Shown here piece after piece: positions 41,418 through 50,867 of a stretch of 64,000 nucleotides of DNA. The stretch's first letter is position 1, and each line of letters opens with the position of its first letter. The notes under the pieces were generated by a model. That model was not told the DNA's origin. It made no database searches and worked only from the letters and a program-made list of their open reading frames with translations. This stretch comes from Clostridiales bacterium FE2011 (GTDB taxonomy: Bacteria; Bacillota; Clostridia; Christensenellales; Aristaeellaceae): contig CP069418.1 of NCBI GenBank assembly GCA_017569305.1, positions 3,472,001 to 3,536,000 of the forward strand. The letters are read 5' to 3'. The translations under genes were made by a program, and so were the position numbers.

Positions 41418-42695
41418 ATGCGTAAAAAAATGCTTAAAATCATCTGCGTTATGGCAATGCTGCTGGTACTTTCTTCCTGCTCGCTGATTCCGATATCCAG
41501 CCTGGAAAGTATGTTCAATGAAACGGGTAATTCCTCCATTACCAGCGGATACTCCACGGGCAGCGCCGCCAAAGATTCAAACGTCGTGATCATCAGCAAG
41601 GACGAATACGAGAAATACCAGAAATTCTCTGAAATGTTCACGATTTATGATACCGCAAAAGATTACTTCTACCAGGAACCCGATACAGACCTGATGGTTG
41701 AGTATGCCATCAGGGGTATGATGGCCGGCCTGGATGATCCGTATTCCTTCTATTACAATCCCAAGGAATACAAGGAAATGATGGAAGATGACGAGGGCAA
41801 ATACGTCGGAATCGGCGTCATGATCCAGGCCAATATGGAAAAACAGATCTGCACAATCACCCGCGTGTTCCAGGGCGGCCCCGCCGAAGAAGCAGGCGTA
41901 CAGCGTGGAGATATCCTGTACAGGGTGGGCGAGGATCTTTATGTGAATCCCACCAATCTGCAGGAAGCAGTTGATATCATGCGCGGCATCCCCGGCACAG
42001 ACGTGGACGTCACCTTCCTGAGGAACGGGGAGGAAATTACTTATACCATCACCCGACGTGAAGTCAACGTTAACCAGGTTGACAGCAAAATGCTGGATGA
42101 CAAGATCGGCTATATCGCGATGTATGAGTTTGCCGGTCACAGTGAACTGGAATTTGAACAAGCTCTCCAGAAACTGCTTGCACAGAAAGCCCAGGGGATC
42201 ATTATTGACCTGAGAGACAATCAGGGCGGCTGGGTGGAACAGGCGCGTTATATTGCCGATCTTTTTATGGATGAAGGCGAGCTCTGCTACCTGAAATACC
42301 GTGACGGAGAAGAGCATGCCGATGAATACAGGACGAAAAACGGGAAAGCAGACGTTAAGCTGGTTATCCTCATCAACGAAAACAGCGCCAGTTCTTCAGA
42401 AATCCTGACGGGAGCCCTGCGTGACTGTGCAGGCGCCGTTACCGTAGGCGTTAAAAGCTTCGGAAAGGGCATCATCCAGATGGTGTCCGAAGTCGGCGTA
42501 AACGGCGCAGGCTTCCAGATGACCATCGCCGAATACCTCACGCCTTCCGGAACTCCTGTTCACAAAATCGGTATTACACCGGATTATGAGGTACCGCTGC
42601 CAGAAGGGGATAATGGAATGTATGATTTCGCGGATACCGTTCATGATATTCAGTTAGCCAAAGCCGTGGAAGTCATGAAGGAACAGTTACACTAA
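41418..42695 (+). CDS. Carboxy-terminal processing protease, S41 family, lipoprotein
   Basis: A 425-residue extracytoplasmic serine protease of the CtpA/CtpB class. A lipobox LSSC puts the anchoring cysteine at residue 21. A PDZ domain (about 125-205) has YVGIGVMIQ and GGPAEEAGVQRGDILYRV; the protease core has IDLRDNQGG, the nucleophile in NENSASSSEIL and the general-base lysine in VKSFGKGIIQ, with GFQMTIAEYLTPSG after it. Substrates may include envelope or signalling proteins. Confidence 0.94.
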   Translation: MRKKMLKIICVMAMLLVLSSCSLIPISSLESMFNETGNSSITSGYSTGSAAKDSNVVIISKDEYEKYQKFSEMFTIYDTAKDYFYQEPDTDLMVEYAIRGMMAGLDDPYSFYYNPKEYKEMMEDDEGKYVGIGVMIQANMEKQICTITRVFQGGPAEEAGVQRGDILYRVGEDLYVNPTNLQEAVDIMRGIPGTDVDVTFLRNGEEITYTITRREVNVNQVDSKMLDDKIGYIAMYEFAGHSELEFEQALQKLLAQKAQGIIIDLRDNQGGWVEQARYIADLFMDEGELCYLKYRDGEEHADEYRTKNGKADVKLVILINENSASSSEILTGALRDCAGAVTVGVKSFGKGIIQMVSEVGVNGAGFQMTIAEYLTPSGTPVHKIGITPDYEVPLPEGDNGMYDFADTVHDIQLAKAVEVMKEQLH

Positions 42696-42707
42696 ACAGG
42701 TTTTCAT

Positions 42708-42736
42708 TTGCATATTAAGCCCGATTGTACTATAAT
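42708..42736 (+). promoter_or_regulatory. Promoter of the pseudo-receiver/SPFH gene pair
   Basis: TTGCAT (42708-42713), 17-base spacer, TATAAT (42731-42736). Confidence 0.75.
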
Positions 42737-42777
42737 TACAAAGTGACATAGTCCCAAAACGCCTTGGAGGTTGTTGG

Positions 42778-43590
42778 ATGTACAAGCTTTTGCTCGTGTC
42801 TGATCAGGAGGAAGTTCTGAACGCATTCGCCAGTATCAGTAACTGGGAACTGCTTGGGTTTAAGCCCCCTCACATACGTCATGACTTTGAAGGAACAAAA
42901 GACAGCCTCGCAAAGCATCATGCAGACGGCATCAGCCTGGCCGTAAGTCCTGAACAGGAGGAACTGATTCTTGCATACCTGCAGGAAAACTTTCCGAACG
43001 TTTCCATTTTCCAGGCCGGCCGTAACGAAGAAGAAGTCCGCAAGTATCTCAGCGAACTCAAAGTTCTGCTGAACCGGATTCATGCTGATTTCTATAATGA
43101 ACGTTCCAATACCCGGGACGTTCTGCAGATGTGCAGGCATGAGTTCTTCAAGAAAGTCATCAACGGACAGGTTAAAAACAGCGATGACCTTCACCGGAAT
43201 ATGCGCCTGCTCCGCAGCCGAATGGACGCGGACCGTCCCTGTCTGCTGATTGAGATTGACCAGTCAGCTCCTTTCGACAAGCTGGAGGGAAGATGGCATT
43301 ACGGCAAGGAACGGCTTGAGGTTGCACTGCGCACCTCTTTTGCCGGAGACAAGAACGGCATTCATATTCTTCCGACCATCCATTCTGACGGAAGAATCCT
43401 GGTGCTGGCCTGCCCGCTGCACGGCGTGGACACCGATATGACAGTGGATACAATGACAGCGATGCTCGCAACCTACACCGCTGACAGCATTTCCCATATG
43501 AAAGAATATTTCGGTCTTGATCTTCATATTACAGGAATTCGCGTATTTCCGGCGCTTACAGCGCTCTGCGGAGATACGGATAAAGTTTAA
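42778..43590 (+). CDS. Response-regulator-like protein lacking the AraC DNA-binding domain
   Basis: A 270-residue protein built like the first two thirds of a YesN-type AraC response regulator. Residues 1-105 resemble a receiver (MYKLLLVSDQEEVL), but the acidic pair is SDQ, and the segment where the phospho-acceptor Asp should be reads ADGISLAVSP, so phosphorylation is unlikely. Residues 118-265 match the linker domain (CRHEFFKKVINGQV, DRPCLLIEIDQ). It stops where two AraC helix-turn-helix units would begin. It may bind a partner or ligand. The SPFH gene starts 21 bases later. Confidence 0.75.
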   Translation: MYKLLLVSDQEEVLNAFASISNWELLGFKPPHIRHDFEGTKDSLAKHHADGISLAVSPEQEELILAYLQENFPNVSIFQAGRNEEEVRKYLSELKVLLNRIHADFYNERSNTRDVLQMCRHEFFKKVINGQVKNSDDLHRNMRLLRSRMDADRPCLLIEIDQSAPFDKLEGRWHYGKERLEVALRTSFAGDKNGIHILPTIHSDGRILVLACPLHGVDTDMTVDTMTAMLATYTADSISHMKEYFGLDLHITGIRVFPALTALCGDTDKV

Positions 43591-43611
43591 TAAAATCAAG
43601 GAGGAATAAGG

Positions 43612-44658
43612 ATGGGTATTCTGAATGCAATCAAGGGACAGCTGATCGACGTTATTGAATGGTCAGACAATTCCAGCAAAACCATGGTGCACAAATATGA
43701 CATGAACGGCAAGGAAATCATGATGGGTGCACAGCTGACCGTTCGTGAAAGCCAGGTCGCCATTTTCGTGAACGAAGGCGAGCTTGCGGACGTATTTGAG
43801 CCCGGCCGGTATGAACTGCAGACCAGCAATATGCCGATCCTGACAGCTCTGAAGAGCTGGAAATACGGCTTCAACAGCCCCTTCAAATCTGACGTTTATT
43901 TTGTAAATACCAAACAGTTCCTCGATATGAAATGGGGAACAAGCAACCCCGTGATGATGCGTGATGCTGAATTCGGCATGATCCGGGTACGTGCTTTCGG
44001 TATCTACAGCTTCCGTGTTTCCGATGCCGCCAAATTCCTGAAGGAAGTGTTCGGCACCGCCGCCCTCTTCACTGTGGAAGGTGTTGAAGGCCAGATCAAA
44101 CGGACGCTGGTCAGCGGCCTGAGCGACGCCATCGCAGAAAGCAAGATCCCTGCGCTGGATCTGGCTGCAAATTATGAAGAGCTTTCCGCATACGCCATGC
44201 AGGCAATCAACCCGAAACTTGCCGAACTGGGACTGACCCTGTGCAGCTTTGTGATTGAAAACATTTCCCTGCCTGAAGAAGTTGAAAAGAGCATTGATAA
44301 GCGGACTTCCATGGGTGTGCTTGGCAATATGGACCAGTATGCGAAATACCAGGCTGCTGAAGCCATCAGGGATGCCGCCAACAACCAGAACGGCATGGCC
44401 GGTATGGGTGTCGGCATGGGCGCCGGTGCTGCGATGGGCCAGATGTTCACGCAGAGCATGAATCCTTCCGCCGCTCCCGCTCCCGCTGCCACTGCCGCGA
44501 CTGTGACCTGCTCCGCCTGCGGTGCAGCCATTCCTGCAGGATCCAAGTTCTGTCCTGAATGCGGTGCCAAACAGGCTGCCGGCAGCTTCTGCGGAAACTG
44601 CGGCACTGCTGTCCCCGCCGGAACCAAATTCTGCCCCGAATGCGGCACAAAACTGTAA
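43612..44658 (+). CDS. SPFH-domain protein with two C-terminal zinc ribbons (YdjI/virion core-like)
   Basis: A 348-residue cytoplasmic protein. Residues 1 to about 225 hold an SPFH-like domain (VRESQVAIFVNEGELADVFEPGRYEL and VEGQIKRTLVSGLSDAIAE) of the YdjI type, without a membrane span. After a Gly/Met-rich linker (MAGMGVGMGAGAAMG) and a Pro/Ala stretch come two zinc ribbons: CSACGAAIPAGSKFCPECG and CGNCGTAVPAGTKFCPECG. Relatives form membrane-associated oligomers linked to stress and phage-shock systems. Its partner here may be the regulator-like protein just upstream. Confidence 0.88.
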   Translation: MGILNAIKGQLIDVIEWSDNSSKTMVHKYDMNGKEIMMGAQLTVRESQVAIFVNEGELADVFEPGRYELQTSNMPILTALKSWKYGFNSPFKSDVYFVNTKQFLDMKWGTSNPVMMRDAEFGMIRVRAFGIYSFRVSDAAKFLKEVFGTAALFTVEGVEGQIKRTLVSGLSDAIAESKIPALDLAANYEELSAYAMQAINPKLAELGLTLCSFVIENISLPEEVEKSIDKRTSMGVLGNMDQYAKYQAAEAIRDAANNQNGMAGMGVGMGAGAAMGQMFTQSMNPSAAPAPAATAATVTCSACGAAIPAGSKFCPECGAKQAAGSFCGNCGTAVPAGTKFCPECGTKL

Positions 44659-44673
44659 TTCAAATACAAACCA

Positions 44674-44708
44674 AAAGGACTGCAGATGAATCTGCAGTCC
44701 CTTTTTTA
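44674..44708 (+). terminator. Terminator of the SPFH gene
   Basis: GGACTGCAGA (44677-44686) and TCTGCAGTCC (44691-44700) form a 10-bp stem with loop TGAA, followed by CTTTTTT. Confidence 0.92.
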
Positions 44709-44714
44709 TATAAT

Positions 44715-46154
44715 TCAGACCGTTGTATAGGCGATACCTTCCTCCCGGGCGTATTCCATGGCCGAGGATCCGGAATGGACGAAAAGCCTGACGCGGCGGC
44801 AGTCGCTGAAGGCATCCGGCTCAATGGAAATTACGGTTTCCGGAATGGTAACGGATACCAGGTTTTCGCATCCGTCAAAGGATTCGTTTTTGATCTCCTC
44901 AATCCCCGCCGGAAGCTGTATCCGGTTGAGGTTTTCACAACGTGCAAAAGCCCGGAAGGGAATACTCCTGATACCGGAAGGCAAATCCACAGACTGCAGA
45001 CTGGCACAGGAACCGAAAATATGGGAACCAATGGTTTCCACAGAATCAGGAATCCTTATTTCCTCAAGGGAACGGCATCCTTCAAAAGCTGAATCACCGA
45101 TATAAATCAACCCATCAGGAAGATTGACCGTCTGAAGTGAACCGCAGCCGCTGAAAGCGCATGCGGAAATCATACGGAGGGAATCAGGCATCTCAACGGA
45201 TTTCAGGGAATTACAGGCATAGAAAACCGAATAATCAATGAGTGTAAGTCCACGGGGCAGTTTTATACCTGTCATTGCGGAACAACTGTGGAAAGCACCG
45301 CTGTCTATCCGCACAATGCTGTCCGGCAATTCAATGTTTTTCAGTCCGCGGCATCCATAGAAAGCTTTGGACTCAATGATCTTTACACTGTCCGGAAGAA
45401 TAATTTTCTCCGGACGAGAATGTCCGGCGAACGCTTCTTCGGCGATGATTTCGATGCCATCCGGAATACGAATTTCCTTATCCGCTTTACCGGAAGCAAA
45501 ATAGAGCAGCTTGTTTTCCTTTGTATTGATCAGGAAATATCCGTTCATCCGGAATACAGGATGATGATCCGAAATATCAAACGCGGAAAGGGAAGAGCAG
45601 CCGGAAAAGGCGTGATTGCTTAATTCTGTCAGCTGATCGGGCAGGTTGATGCCGGTCAGTGATTCACAGCCGGCAAACGCGTTGTCCTCGATGACGGTAA
45701 GCTGATCCGGAAGCTTTATATGCTGGAGACTCCGGCATTCTGAAAAGGCTTCCGCACCGATCTGTCGCACAGACTGAGGAAGGTCCACAGAGACCAGTGC
45801 CGTACAGGACTGAAAGCAGCAGGATCCGATTTTTCGGATTCCATCCGGCAGACGGATGCTGCGCAGAGACTGGCAGCCGGTAAAAGCCCAGTCCTCTATA
45901 GTGCGGACAGAATCCGGAATGACAATCTCTTCAAGAGATTCACACCATGAAAAAGCACCTTCCCCGATGGAAGTTACAGAGTCAGGAATGACAGCACGCC
46001 TGATCTGATAGCACCAGGAAAACGCGTTTTCCGCAATGGAAGTAACCGGCCTTCCTTCGTACTCGGCCGGGATAAACAGATTTGCGTCAGGAGAATCACA
46101 GCTTTCCAGCTGGAAAGTACCATCCCGTTTTCTGCTGAAGACATAATCCGGCAT
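44715..46154 (-). CDS. Leucine-rich repeat protein (BspA/LRR_5 type), no export signal
   Basis: A 479-residue protein with about 17 repeats of about 23 residues on the pattern AFxxCxSLxxIxLPDSVxxIGxx. One longer insert (about 195-235, NGYFLINTKENKLLYFASG) breaks the array. There is no signal peptide, lipobox, membrane span or sorting signal, so it should be cytoplasmic, whereas most BspA-like proteins are surface proteins. It starts 39 bases after the glucokinase gene and may be the third gene of the hprK operon. GAGAGG precedes the ATG. Confidence 0.88.
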   Translation of the reverse strand: MPDYVFSRKRDGTFQLESCDSPDANLFIPAEYEGRPVTSIAENAFSWCYQIRRAVIPDSVTSIGEGAFSWCESLEEIVIPDSVRTIEDWAFTGCQSLRSIRLPDGIRKIGSCCFQSCTALVSVDLPQSVRQIGAEAFSECRSLQHIKLPDQLTVIEDNAFAGCESLTGINLPDQLTELSNHAFSGCSSLSAFDISDHHPVFRMNGYFLINTKENKLLYFASGKADKEIRIPDGIEIIAEEAFAGHSRPEKIILPDSVKIIESKAFYGCRGLKNIELPDSIVRIDSGAFHSCSAMTGIKLPRGLTLIDYSVFYACNSLKSVEMPDSLRMISACAFSGCGSLQTVNLPDGLIYIGDSAFEGCRSLEEIRIPDSVETIGSHIFGSCASLQSVDLPSGIRSIPFRAFARCENLNRIQLPAGIEEIKNESFDGCENLVSVTIPETVISIEPDAFSDCRRVRLFVHSGSSAMEYAREEGIAYTTV

Positions 46155-46193
46155 TCACAGAACCTCTCATCACAAAATTATAAAAATCCCAGA

Positions 46194-47135
46194 TCAGGAA
46201 AGCATGGAAGCACCGATCATACCGGCCTCAGAGCCAAGAACGGCAAGCCGGACAACGGGAAGGGGCTGATCATTGAACAGAACATACTGCGGGAATTCAC
46301 GGACCAATGGATCCAGGAGATCCTTTCCGGCCTTGCTGACACCGCCGCCAAGGACAACGACTTCAGGATCCAGCAGATTAATAACGCTGGCTACAGCCTG
46401 GGCCAGGAAGCTGATATAACGCTGATAGACGGCAATGGCCGTTTCATCCTTTTCTTTTGAAGCATCGAAAACGGTTTTTGCTTCGATTTTGGAAGGATCT
46501 CCGCCTGCAATCGAAAGAATTTTTGATTCCGGATGTTCTGCCACAGCTTCACGCGCCATTCTGATCAGCGCAGTGGCGGAACAATAACGCTCAAGGCAGC
46601 CATGATTGCCGCAGGTGCAGGGAACACCGTCCAGATCAAGAATGACATGGCCCAGTTCACCGCCGATACCGTGGGCGCCCTTCCAGATCTGTCCGTTGAT
46701 GATAATCCCGCTGCCGATGCCGGTACCGATGGTAATGAATACACTGGAAGAAGTACCGGCGCTGACACCGGCAACGCTCTCCGCCAGCGCGGCCACATTG
46801 GCATCATTGTCAATGAAAACAGGTTTATCCAGATAGCGCTGGAAAACTTCACGGAAAGGAACATGATTCCATCCCATATTGGTACATTTGATGATTTCGC
46901 CGGTTACAGAAGAAGCAATGCCGGGAATCCCGACACCGACAGATTCAATATCATCGGGGGAAAGCCCTGCTTTTTCAACCGTGGAAAGGACACAGTCCAC
47001 AATCCTTTTCACCTGATCCTCAAACGGTATATCCGTCACCGTAGGGATGGAGCCTTCCTGGATAATCTGTATTTTTTCATCAACAATACCAATTTTGATT
47101 CCTGTGCCGCCGACATCAATACCAACCCTGATCAT
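46194..47135 (-). CDS. ROK family glucokinase
   Basis: A sugar kinase of 313 residues. The ATP loop is GIDVGGTGIKIGIVD (4-18), the sugar site GGELGHVILD and the zinc motif CTCGNHGCLERYCSA, which fits ROK glucokinases. A second phosphate loop appears as VVVLGGGVSKAG. AGGAGGCAGGAAAACAAA precedes ATG 47135; the longer open frame overlaps the hprK end and is not used. It follows hprK by 19 bases, linking glucose phosphorylation to carbon control. Confidence 0.93.
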   Translation of the reverse strand: MIRVGIDVGGTGIKIGIVDEKIQIIQEGSIPTVTDIPFEDQVKRIVDCVLSTVEKAGLSPDDIESVGVGIPGIASSVTGEIIKCTNMGWNHVPFREVFQRYLDKPVFIDNDANVAALAESVAGVSAGTSSSVFITIGTGIGSGIIINGQIWKGAHGIGGELGHVILDLDGVPCTCGNHGCLERYCSATALIRMAREAVAEHPESKILSIAGGDPSKIEAKTVFDASKEKDETAIAVYQRYISFLAQAVASVINLLDPEVVVLGGGVSKAGKDLLDPLVREFPQYVLFNDQPLPVVRLAVLGSEAGMIGASMLS

Positions 47136-47154
47136 TTTGTTTTCCTGCCTCCTG

Positions 47155-48066
47155 TTAATCGTTTGTATCGTCCTGTAAAACGGAAAGAAGCTCCCGGGCC
47201 GCATTATAGCCTGTTCTCTTCAGGCTGAGGTTCCTTGCGGCCACCTCAACAATAATCGCAAGATTACGACCCGGTTTGATCGGCATCAGCTGGTGGGGAA
47301 CGCGTACCCCCATGATCTCGATCTCATCATCCTGAAGCCCGATCCGGTCATAAGCCTTGTTTTCGTCCCAGGTTTCCAGCTCAATAATCAGATCAATGGA
47401 CTTGCTGATCGCAACCGCACCGATGCCGTACATCGCCTTGATATCGATGACGCCGATACCCCTGATTTCCATCAGATGACGTATTTTTTCCGGACAGGTG
47501 CCGATGAGCCTGTCATCAGCAATCCTGCAGATATCCACCACGTCGTCCGCTACCAGCTGATGGCCGCGCTTGATCAGTTCAAGCGCCGCCTCACTTTTAC
47601 CGACACCGCTTTTCCCGGAGAGGAATACGCCGACGCCGTATACGTCCACGAGGACTCCGTGACGCGTGATATGGGGCGCGAGACGCCGGTTGAGATAGTT
47701 AATGGCCATGGCCGTAAATTTACTGGTGACCATGGGACTTGAATAAACAGGTACGTCGTGCGCCCTGGCCGCGGCAATGAACTCCGAAGGGGGAGTCAGG
47801 CTCCGGCAGATAATAATGCAGGGAACCGGATAACTGAAGTATTTTTCCAGGATTTCCTTCCTGGCTTCCGAAGACTGTTTTTCCAGGTAAGCCATTTCCA
47901 CCTTACCGATGAGCTGCGGGCGCTCAAAGGCGAAAAACTCATAAAATCCGCAGAATTGCATGCCGGGCCTGTTCAGATCGGGCGTACGGATATCCCATTC
48001 CGTCCTGGTAGACGGACTCAGGCATTCCAGGTGCAGGGCAGTTTCAAAATCCCTGGCAGAAATCAT
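47155..48066 (-). CDS. hprK: HPr kinase/phosphorylase
   Basis: The bifunctional enzyme that sets HPr-Ser46 phosphorylation in Firmicutes carbon catabolite control, 303 residues. The N-terminal domain (to about 128) precedes a P-loop GKSGVGKSEAALEL, the family signature LMEIRGIGVIDIKAMYG, and the C-terminal hexamer-forming region MPIKPGRNLAIIVEVAARN. CGGAGGTGCTTTC before ATG 48066 fixes the start; the frame is open 66 bases further. An extended -10 TGATATGAT lies near 48138-48146. Confidence 0.96.
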   Translation of the reverse strand: MISARDFETALHLECLSPSTRTEWDIRTPDLNRPGMQFCGFYEFFAFERPQLIGKVEMAYLEKQSSEARKEILEKYFSYPVPCIIICRSLTPPSEFIAAARAHDVPVYSSPMVTSKFTAMAINYLNRRLAPHITRHGVLVDVYGVGVFLSGKSGVGKSEAALELIKRGHQLVADDVVDICRIADDRLIGTCPEKIRHLMEIRGIGVIDIKAMYGIGAVAISKSIDLIIELETWDENKAYDRIGLQDDEIEIMGVRVPHQLMPIKPGRNLAIIVEVAARNLSLKRTGYNAARELLSVLQDDTND

Positions 48067-48137
48067 GAAAGCACCTCCGTGAGGATCTGTCACAATGAAA
48101 ATCCAAACACACTGTCTGTTAATGACTTTCACAGACT

Positions 48138-48146
48138 ATCATATCA
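48138..48146 (-). promoter_or_regulatory. Extended -10 promoter candidate of hprK
   Basis: On the minus strand TGATATGAT stands about 75 bases before the hprK start; the -35 is weak. Confidence 0.45.
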
Positions 48147-48225
48147 CAAAAACAGGACAGAATGTATATTTTTCAAAGAATTGTATCGTTATAAATAAAC
48201 AAAATGAAATTATGTCAGAAGTCGA

Positions 48226-49815
48226 TCAGCCGCGGAAATGCTCTGCCGCTTCCTTCTGGGCGGGAATGCAACTGACAAAGCGGTCCATGTACCGGTTAAA
48301 GCCTTCTTCATCGGCGGGATCGGGCGCAACGGTCATCTGCTTCATGCCGGCGAAGACACGATTCTGGAGATAATCTTCCAATGTTTCATCTGCATTCTTA
48401 TAAACTAGGTAATCAGCGAGCAGCGCAATACCCCAGGCGCCGCCTTCACCGGCAGTCTCCATCACGGTAACCGGGGCATGAATAGCGGCGGCAAGATAGT
48501 TCTGGCCGACGCCCTCTGTTTTAAAGAGGCCGCCGTGACCATACACACAGTCAATGGCCACTTTCTCACGATTCATGATTTCCATACCGTATTTCAGCGT
48601 TTCCATGCTGGCATAAATCTGAGCGCGCATAAAATTGGCCAGATTCATGGAGGCATCCGGAAGCCTGAGGAACATGGGACGGCCTTCCGTGAGCCCTGTC
48701 ACAGGTTCACCGGCAAGATAATTGAAGTTGACAAGGCCGCCGCAGTCGCGATCTGCCTCCAGGGATTTTTTGAAAAGTTTTGTAAAGGTTTCACCGGCAT
48801 CTGTTTTGAGTCCCATCAGGTCTGCGAATTCCCGGAAGAGGGAAACCCAGGCGTTGATATCGCTGGTGCAGCTGTTGCAATGAACCATGCCCACCTGTTT
48901 ACCGGCCGGAGTGGTAACAATATCGATTTCCGGGTACACTTTGCTCATCGGTTTTTCAAGAACGATCATGCTGAAGATGGAAGTACCGGCGCTGACATTG
49001 CCTGTTCTGGCCCGGACACTGTTTGTAGCGGCCATGCCGGTACCGGCATCACCCTCCGGAGGGCAGAGCGGACAGCCGGGTTCCAGATCTCCTTCAGGAT
49101 CCAGAAGCGCAGCGCCCTTTTCAGTCAGATAACCGGCATTTTCGCCCGCGACAAGCACACGGGGAAGAATATCCGCCAGTTTCCAGGGGAACTTTTTATC
49201 GGCAATCAGCTTATCAAAAGCGCTGACCATGGACGCGTCATAGGTGCATGTATCGGAATCAATAGGCATCATACCGCTGGCATCGCCGACACCGAGCACT
49301 TTCTCGCCGGTGAGCAGATAATGAATCCAGCCGGCCAGCGTGGTCAGGAAGGTGATATCCTTCACATGGGATTCATCATTCAGGATCGCCTGGTAAAGAT
49401 GGCTCAGGCTCCAGCGCTGCGGCATATTGAAAGAGAACAGATTTGTCAGTTCCTCCGCCGCCTGACCGGTAATGGTATTACGCCAGGTACGGAAAGGAAC
49501 AAGCAGATTCATCCCGCTGTCAAAAGGAAGATATCCATGCATCATCGCGCTGATGCCCAGGCCGGCGATCTTCGTGAGTTTTATCTGATAACGGGTGAAA
49601 ACGTCCTTTTTCAGATCAGCGTAGCTGGACTGCAGGCCGGAAAGGATCGCTTCCTCACTGTAAGTCCAGATTCCGTCCACATAACCGTTTTCCCACTCGT
49701 GGCTGCCGCTGGCAATCACCTCATGGTTACTGTTGATCAGAACGCTTTTGATGCGGGTGGAACCGAATTCGATACCCAGAATCGCTTTGCCGTTTTGAAT
49801 CTGTTCAATACTCAT
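48226..49815 (-). CDS. FGGY family carbohydrate kinase
   Basis: A sugar kinase of 529 residues in the xylulokinase/ribulokinase superfamily. The first ATPase motif is ILGIEFGSTRIKSVLI (12-27); AGLGISAMMHGYLPFD carries the sugar contacts, GDAGTGMAATNSV the catalytic aspartate, TGNVSAGTSIFSMI the second phosphate loop, and GHGGLFKTEGVGQNYLAAAI the adenosine site. The sugar cannot be named: no isomerase, epimerase or transporter lies next to it. AAAAGGAGCATGTACA precedes the ATG. Confidence 0.9.
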   Translation of the reverse strand: MSIEQIQNGKAILGIEFGSTRIKSVLINSNHEVIASGSHEWENGYVDGIWTYSEEAILSGLQSSYADLKKDVFTRYQIKLTKIAGLGISAMMHGYLPFDSGMNLLVPFRTWRNTITGQAAEELTNLFSFNMPQRWSLSHLYQAILNDESHVKDITFLTTLAGWIHYLLTGEKVLGVGDASGMMPIDSDTCTYDASMVSAFDKLIADKKFPWKLADILPRVLVAGENAGYLTEKGAALLDPEGDLEPGCPLCPPEGDAGTGMAATNSVRARTGNVSAGTSIFSMIVLEKPMSKVYPEIDIVTTPAGKQVGMVHCNSCTSDINAWVSLFREFADLMGLKTDAGETFTKLFKKSLEADRDCGGLVNFNYLAGEPVTGLTEGRPMFLRLPDASMNLANFMRAQIYASMETLKYGMEIMNREKVAIDCVYGHGGLFKTEGVGQNYLAAAIHAPVTVMETAGEGGAWGIALLADYLVYKNADETLEDYLQNRVFAGMKQMTVAPDPADEEGFNRYMDRFVSCIPAQKEAAEHFRG

Positions 49816-49858
49816 TGTACATGCTCCTTTTGAATATATTCATATCCCATTTGACTGA

Positions 49859-49887
49859 ATCGTATCACATTGATTTTACCCTGTAAA
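49859..49887 (-). promoter_or_regulatory. Promoter of the FGGY kinase gene
   Basis: TTTACA (49887-49882), 17-base spacer, TACGAT (49864-49859) on the minus strand, with TGTGA before the -10. Confidence 0.55.
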
Positions 49888-50041
49888 GGTGAAGATTATT
49901 GCGTTCCGGTTCATTCTTACATGACAGTATGAATCTTTTAATCTGATTTTCATATTCTTTTTGCCTGGTTTTCAGAACAGCTGATTAAATATGTGATATT
50001 ATACCATTGCCGAAAGGAACGGCAGGAAAGGAGAGCATCAG

Positions 50042-50857
50042 ATGGAAACTTACACCATCGAGGACATCGAACTGCTCAGGAAAAAAAGCGGTCTGAGTTA
50101 TCAGGAAGCCGTCGCTCTGCTTGATTATCACAACGGAAATCTCGCAAGGGCTCTGATCGATCTTGAAAAAAGCGGCAGACTGAAAGAAGATAACACTGAG
50201 AAAGAAGGAACACGTACCATGAGCGAAACCGGAAAGAAGAATGACACCAAAGACAAGGCGCTGGGCTTCCTGCAGAAGCTGTACCGCAGCCGGGTCAAAA
50301 TCCGCAAGGGCGATACCAGCATTGTGAACGTATCCGTTCTGTTTGCAGGACTGTGCCTGCTGCTTGCGCCGCATATGACCATCGCCGGCGTGATTGTATC
50401 AATGATCCTGGGCTATCAGTTTTCCTTTACGGGTATGGATCCCGAATTCTCCACAGACAGCCTGGAGAAAATGGTGAAAAACGCTGCCCAGAACGCAAAA
50501 ACCTCCGTATCCAGCGTCGTTCACACCATCACAGAAGAGTCCAAGGGACATGCAGCCAAGACTTCCGCGGCTTCCCATCTCTTCAAGGAAGAGAAAACGC
50601 AGCCTGAAAAGAAGGAAGAAATCAAAATGGACGTTGATAAAGCTTCCGAAAGCTTAAAGCAGCAGGCCAAGGAAATTGAAGAAACCATGGATTCGTTCTT
50701 CAACAGCAATCCTGCCGCAGTGAACGCCCACAGCGCATACTCCGCAGCCACCTCCAGCGTACCGACGATCCAGGTTCCGGTTCAGACAGAAACCCGGGAC
50801 GGCAACGTTGAAACAAACGATGATGAAGACGGATATTCTTCCGTTACCATCGGCTGA
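50042..50857 (+). CDS. DUF4342 domain protein with UBA-like N-terminus
   Basis: A 271-residue protein. The N-terminal 45 residues (IEDIELLRKKSGLSYQEAVALLDYHNGNLARAL) resemble a UBA/EF-Ts-like helical domain. DUF4342 follows at about 72-140 (LYRSRVKIRKGDTSIVNVSV, then a hydrophobic hairpin APHMTIAGVIVSMILGYQ that could enter the membrane). The last 120 residues are charged and low in complexity. It precedes a two-component system; function is unknown. A TGCCG/CGGCA hairpin sits before GGAAAGGAGAGC. Confidence 0.82.
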   Translation: METYTIEDIELLRKKSGLSYQEAVALLDYHNGNLARALIDLEKSGRLKEDNTEKEGTRTMSETGKKNDTKDKALGFLQKLYRSRVKIRKGDTSIVNVSVLFAGLCLLLAPHMTIAGVIVSMILGYQFSFTGMDPEFSTDSLEKMVKNAAQNAKTSVSSVVHTITEESKGHAAKTSAASHLFKEEKTQPEKKEEIKMDVDKASESLKQQAKEIEETMDSFFNSNPAAVNAHSAYSAATSSVPTIQVPVQTETRDGNVETNDDEDGYSSVTIG

Positions 50858-50867
50858 TGATAAAGAG

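Noticed and set aside
42778..43590. Active two-component response regulator
   Set aside because: The expected phospho-acceptor aspartate and the whole AraC DNA-binding domain are missing, and no kinase gene is adjacent.
44715..46154. CRISPR or DNA repeat array at the regular 69-base periodicity
   Set aside because: The repeats are diverged at DNA level, lack spacers and encode leucine-rich repeats in one frame.
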